From positions 868,001 to 932,000 of the forward strand of contig NZ_AP025523.1 in the NCBI RefSeq assembly GCF_027923555.1: DNA of 64,000 nucleotides, read 5' to 3'. The notes under the pieces were generated by a model. The model did no database searches. It was given only the letters and a program-made list of their open reading frames with translations, and was not told where the DNA came from. This DNA is from Vulcanimicrobium alpinum (GTDB lineage Bacteria > Vulcanimicrobiota > Vulcanimicrobiia > Vulcanimicrobiales > Vulcanimicrobiaceae). This document shows positions 60,606-64,000 of this stretch, piece after piece; the stretch's first letter is position 1; each line of letters opens with the position of its first letter. The position numbers were made by a program, and so were the translations under genes.

Positions 60606-61445
60606 TCAGAAGAACGGGTTGTGGGCGCGTTCCGCGCCGATCGTCGAGGGCGGCCCGTGGCCCGGCATCACCACCGTCGCCTCGTCGAGCGCGAACAGCT
60701 TGAGCCTCACGCTCGCGAGCAGATCCGCGTAGGTCGACACGTCGGCGAAGATCCCGCCTACCGAACCAGCGAACAGCGTGTCGCCGGTGAAGACCGTCGA
60801 GCGGAAGAGGAAGCACGACGAGCCGTCGGTGTGGCCCGGCGTGTGCAGCATGCGGATCGCCGCGTCGTCGCCGAACGGCAGGTCGTCGCCGTCGGCGACA
60901 GGGAGCGCGCGGTGCGCGAGCGCGCCGATTGCGTGTGCGTCGCTGCGGTGCATCACGATCTGCGCGTCGGGAAAAGCGCGCGCGACGTCGGCGGTCGCGT
61001 CGCAGTGGTCGGCGTGCTTGTGCGTGATGAGGATGTAGCGCAGCGCGTAGGGCCCGTCATTCACCGCGCGCAGCAGCGTCTGCGGAAGCCCGGCCGGATC
61101 GATGAGCGCGGCCGTCTTCCCGTCGCCCAGGAAGAAGAGATAGCCGTTCGACGGATGCGGATCGTGGGGGTGGTGACGCACGTCGTGCGGGATCTCGGCG
61201 TCGGGGTACCAGCGCCGGGCCGCGGCGTCGGCGAACTTCCCCGGATCGAGCCGCAGCACGGTCGCGACGGCACGCGCCTCGTCATCGCGCGGAACGCCGT
61301 CGCCGCGGGTCCAGCCCGCGATCGTTGCCGCGTCGAGCCCGGTGCGCTGCGCGAGCGTCCGCGAATCGAGCCCTGCCCCGCGCATCGCCTTGCGGAGCAC
61401 GTCCGCCGGATCGTCTTCGAGCGGGATGCGCGGCCAAGCATCCAT
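60606..61445 (-). CDS. metallo-beta-lactamase-fold hydrolase with N-terminal HTH
   Basis: A 279-residue protein. Residues about 10-70 form a Cro/C1-type helix-turn-helix (L-A-Q-R-T-G-L-D-A-A-T-I-A-G-W). The rest is an MBL domain of the glyoxalase II-like type with T-H-K-H-A-D-H (H142, H144, D146, H147), the T-P-G-H-T-D-G-S loop, G-D-T-L-F and a final M-P-G-H-G. Such HTH-MBL fusions are uncommon; the HTH may bind DNA or act as a protein-interaction module. ATG 61445 shares bases with the stop of the preceding phosphatase gene (TAATG), so the two are coupled. Confidence 0.9.
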   Translation of the reverse strand: MDAWPRIPLEDDPADVLRKAMRGAGLDSRTLAQRTGLDAATIAGWTRGDGVPRDDEARAVATVLRLDPGKFADAAARRWYPDAEIPHDVRHHPHDPHPSNGYLFFLGDGKTAALIDPAGLPQTLLRAVNDGPYALRYILITHKHADHCDATADVARAFPDAQIVMHRSDAHAIGALAHRALPVADGDDLPFGDDAAIRMLHTPGHTDGSSCFLFRSTVFTGDTLFAGSVGGIFADVSTYADLLASVRLKLFALDEATVVMPGHGPPSTIGAERAHNPFF

Positions 61446-63025
61446 TACGTCGCTTCGATCGTGTCCAGCCCGGCGAACGTTGCACCCGGGGTCGGAGCGC
61501 CGCCACGGCCGGCACCCGGGCCGAGGACCACGCGCGCGTGGCTGCCGCCGTCCGGACGCCGCGTCACCGAGAAGTCCTCCGCCAGCGCCGCGACGATGTA
61601 CAGCCCGCGCCCGGACTCGCTCAGCACGTCGGCGGGCAGTTTGGGCAGATGCCGGAATCCCGGGCCGCGATCGAAGACGTGCAGCACCGGGAGCGGCCCG
61701 TTGCGATCGAGCGCGACCTCGGTCGTGCCGCCGGCGTACCGCACGACGTTGCCGACGAGTTCCGCGAACAGCAGTTCCGCCGATCCGATCGCGTCGACCG
61801 GGAGTCCGTGATCGCGCAGCGCGTCGGAGAATTCCCGGCGCACGTCGCGCGCCGCGTCGGCGTCGCCCGATGCGAACGACCAGCGCCGGATCGCGCGCTC
61901 GTCGCCGCCGGCGCGGCGCAGGGTGAACACCGCGACATCGTCGTGCGACGGCTCGGAGAGCACGGTGTCGTGGAGCGTGCGCGCAGGGTGCGGTGACTCG
62001 ACGATCGCGCCGGCGCGCGACGCATCGCGCAGCCGCGCTTCGCCGGGTTCGACGTCGCGCGTCGCTTCGATGAGGCCGTCGGTGTAGAGCACCAGCATCG
62101 CATCCGGCAGCATCGGGGTCGTGAGTGTCACCCGCGGGAGACGGCCCGGGACGCCGAGCGGCAAACCCTCCGCGGCGAGTTCGGTCAGCGTCCCGTCGGC
62201 CGAGCGCAGAAACGGGCGAGGGTGGGCCGCCGATCCGTACGTGAGGAGCGAGGTCACCGGGTCGAAGACGGCGACGAAGGCGGTGGCGATCCGGTCGTTG
62301 CCTTCGGCCTGCAGCGTCCGATCCGCGGCATCGAGCATGATCGCCGGGTCGGGATGCACGTGCGCGACCCCGCGCAGGACTTGGCGCAGGTTCGTCATCG
62401 TGACCGCGGCGTCGATCCCCGATCCGCAGACGTCGCCGATCGAGATCACGATGCGGCCGTCGACGAGCCGCAGCGCGTCGTACCAGTCGCCGCCGACGCG
62501 CGAGGCGTCGCTGGCCGGACGATAGTACGCGTCGAAGGCGAGGCCGGGCGTGCGCGGGAGCGCGTTCGGCAGCGCGGCCTCCTGCAGCGTGCGCGCGATC
62601 CGCCGCTCGTGTTCGTAGCGTTGCGACATCTCGTGCAGCTTCAGCGAGAGCCGGCGTCCGCGCATCATCGTCTCGACGCGTGCGGTCAGCTCGACCCGTT
62701 CCACCGGGCGCAGCAGCACGTCGTCGATCACGCGCCAGGCGTCGCGCGTGACGAGCCCGACGTCTCGGCGATCGCTGATCAGCAGGATCGGCAGCAGAAT
62801 CGGTTCCTGCGCCGCGCGCAGCGCTGCGAGCGCCGACCAGCGTCGATGCAGGGTCAGGCCGTCGACGACGCAAAGGTCGACGCCCGCGTCGATCTCGCCT
62901 TCGACGACGTCGTAGCGCTGAGCCAGCAGAGCGGCGAGCAGCCGCTGATTCGCCCGCGCCGCGAGTTGGACGAAGATGCGTTCGCGCGCCGGGCGCGGTT
63001 CAACTGGGGAGGACCAGCGGTTCAT
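61445..63025 (-). CDS. receiver-like / SpoIIE-type PP2C phosphatase / HATPase fusion
   Basis: A 526-residue signalling protein. The N-terminal 130 residues resemble a degenerate receiver (L-L-P-I-L-L-I-S-D-R-R-D, L-L-R-P-V) and lack the canonical phospho-acceptor motif. A SpoIIE/RsbU phosphatase follows (about 150-350), with V-G-G-D-W-Y-D and I-G-D-V-C-G-S-G metal sites. The C-terminal 130 residues are an RsbW-like HATPase (E-L-V-G-N-V-V-R-Y-A, F-D-R-G-P-G-F, G-R-G-L-Y-I-V). This joins the phosphatase and kinase activities of a partner-switching pathway in one chain. The upstream KaiC-like gene overlaps by 26 bases. The anti-sigma antagonist it would act on is not in the window. Confidence 0.92.
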   Translation of the reverse strand: MNRWSSPVEPRPARERIFVQLAARANQRLLAALLAQRYDVVEGEIDAGVDLCVVDGLTLHRRWSALAALRAAQEPILLPILLISDRRDVGLVTRDAWRVIDDVLLRPVERVELTARVETMMRGRRLSLKLHEMSQRYEHERRIARTLQEAALPNALPRTPGLAFDAYYRPASDASRVGGDWYDALRLVDGRIVISIGDVCGSGIDAAVTMTNLRQVLRGVAHVHPDPAIMLDAADRTLQAEGNDRIATAFVAVFDPVTSLLTYGSAAHPRPFLRSADGTLTELAAEGLPLGVPGRLPRVTLTTPMLPDAMLVLYTDGLIEATRDVEPGEARLRDASRAGAIVESPHPARTLHDTVLSEPSHDDVAVFTLRRAGGDERAIRRWSFASGDADAARDVRREFSDALRDHGLPVDAIGSAELLFAELVGNVVRYAGGTTEVALDRNGPLPVLHVFDRGPGFRHLPKLPADVLSESGRGLYIVAALAEDFSVTRRPDGGSHARVVLGPGAGRGGAPTPGATFAGLDTIEAT

Positions 63026-64000
63026 CGTCGGTCAGCGGAATGTTCGAGAAGATCGACTTCAACTGGAGCGGCGGCCCGATACGCACCCCCGACGCGGTGA
63101 TCGCGAACTCGCGCACGGTTTTCTCGAAGTCGCTGAGCCGTTTCTTCAACACGCCGATGCCGCGCCGGATTTCTACAGCGCCGTCGCTGACGCGTTCGAT
63201 ATAGCGCAGAAAGATCACGTTGTCGGCCAGATATCTGATCCCGACGTCGGTCACGCGAAAGTTGAGCAAGTCCTTGAGTTCGTCGATCAGGAGCACGGTC
63301 ACGCCGACGTTCTGCAGGTAGCGCCCGAGCGCGTGGATGCGCTCGGAGAGATCGTCGGAGACGGAGATCCGGTAGCCGCTCACGCTGTCGATCATCACGA
63401 TGCGCGTGTCGCGCTCTTCGACGTCGCGGCGGACGATGTTCGCGAATTCGTCCGGGCCGAAGCGGAGCGCTTCGAGTTCCACGACGCGCAGCTTTCCGGC
63501 GGCGATCATCGCGCGCACCGGGATTCGTACTGCCTCGCTGCGCCGGATCAGCGTCTCGGCGCGTTCGTCGAAGGTGTAGATCACGCACGAATCGCCGCGT
63601 CGCGCGGCCTCGACGACGAGCTGGATGCCGAGCGTGGTCTTGCCGACGCCGGTCGGCCCGCTGATCAGCGAGACGGTGCCGCGCTCGATCCCGCCGTGCA
63701 GCAGCGCGTCGAACTCCGCGATCCCCGACGAGAGCGGATGCGGTTCGAACGCCCGCCGGTGCGTCTCGGGGATGAGGCGCGGAAAGACCTTCGCGCCGTG
63801 GCGGTCGAGCGAGAGCGCGTGCATTCCGCCGCGAAACCCCGAGCCGCGAAACTTCGTCACCGCGATCTCGCGGTTGCGCTTGCCGAACCCGAGCTCGATC
63901 ACGCCGTCGGTGATGAATCGCAGATCGTCGTCGGGCGCTTCGCGCGTCGACTCGGAGGTGACGACGACCGAAGCCCCGTTCTCAGCGAGGAAGCGGAGCA
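63000..64000 (-). CDS. KaiC-type RecA-superfamily ATPase, 5' end outside the window
   Basis: The 3' 1001 bases of a gene that runs off the right edge. The visible C-terminal KaiC domain has Walker A G-P-T-G-V-G-K-T and Walker B R-I-V-M-I-D-S. The sequence upstream of the internal Met at 63902 continues in frame to base 64000 and looks like the end of a first KaiC domain (F-I-T-D-G-V-I-E-L), so the full protein is probably a two-domain KaiC homolog. Non-cyanobacterial KaiC proteins act in signal output or stress timing. It heads the overlapping operon with the SpoIIE-HATPase and HTH-MBL proteins. Confidence 0.9.
   Translation of the reverse strand, partial: LRFLAENGASVVVTSESTREAPDDDLRFITDGVIELGFGKRNREIAVTKFRGSGFRGGMHALSLDRHGAKVFPRLIPETHRRAFEPHPLSSGIAEFDALLHGGIERGTVSLISGPTGVGKTTLGIQLVVEAARRGDSCVIYTFDERAETLIRRSEAVRIPVRAMIAAGKLRVVELEALRFGPDEFANIVRRDVEERDTRIVMIDSVSGYRISVSDDLSERIHALGRYLQNVGVTVLLIDELKDLLNFRVTDVGIRYLADNVIFLRYIERVSDGAVEIRRGIGVLKKRLSDFEKTVREFAITASGVRIGPPLQLKSIFSNIPLTDDEPLVLPS

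Overview
The window is a gene-dense, very GC-rich bacterial chromosome segment with strongly G/C-ending codons, very short intergenic gaps and many 4-base stop/start overlaps. TonB-dependent receptor genes, RND pumps and a periplasmic DD-peptidase point to a diderm. The gene mix (copper-amine-oxidase-N 'stalk' domain protein, TlpA-TPR proteins, KGG-repeat protein, HEAT-fused enzymes) would fit an uncultured lineage such as Candidatus Eremiobacterota. That placement is an inference from gene content; there is no rRNA here to test it.

Layout. 27-2594 (-): three unassigned exported proteins and a KGG-repeat stress-type protein. 2682-8630: HEAT-cyclophilin, proline dehydrogenase, a lone receiver protein, an MntP-like Mn exporter and a kamB-kamC pair (reactivase of lysine 5,6-aminomutase). 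8680-21746: a peptide/amine module with gamma-glutamyltransferase, two divergent paralogous oligopeptide-binding proteins, two separate DppBC permease pairs without ATPases, a BKACE-family enzyme, a class II aldolase with an amber codon near its start, and a TonB receptor. A GIY-YIG nuclease gene sits here among copies of a 23-bp dispersed repeat. 22142-25905: an oxidative-stress cluster (fur-like, msrB, ECF sigma and anti-sigma, divergent from ahpC and a thioredoxin-fold gene). 25996-26082: tRNA-Leu(GAG). 26232-30996: an enlarged RND pump and a stalk-domain protein. 31136-37953: a five-gene overlapping run (SDR, GT39, MmcB-like, M1 aminopeptidase-HEAT, DacB). 37954-38802: gene debris. 38803-46259: tldD/tldE, a cyclase, malic enzyme, an OmpR-type regulator and a MocR regulator. 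46318-56089: a propeller-phosphoesterase, an Uma2 pseudogene, a DDAH-fold pseudoenzyme, a metallophosphoesterase, an ABC-2 exporter and tandem TlpA-TPR genes. 56104-60601: a CsoR/CstR-type regulon candidate (RND pump, DUF302, DUF2892). 60606-64000: a signalling operon of KaiC-type ATPase, SpoIIE/HATPase and HTH-metallo-beta-lactamase, cut by the right edge.

The strongest second-look items are: (a) a repeated pattern of apparent non-AUG starts (CTG three times, possibly ATC once) at exactly the family start position; (b) the KaiC/SpoIIE-HATPase/HTH-MBL operon; (c) a CsoR-family repressor with a Cys-Ser-Cys site next to DUF302 and DUF2892 genes, suggesting persulfide rather than copper sensing; (d) a GIY-YIG nuclease gene bracketed by the dispersed repeat, including a long perfect hairpin; (e) KamBC without their mutase; (f) several frame-disrupted genes and one DDAH-fold protein without catalytic residues.
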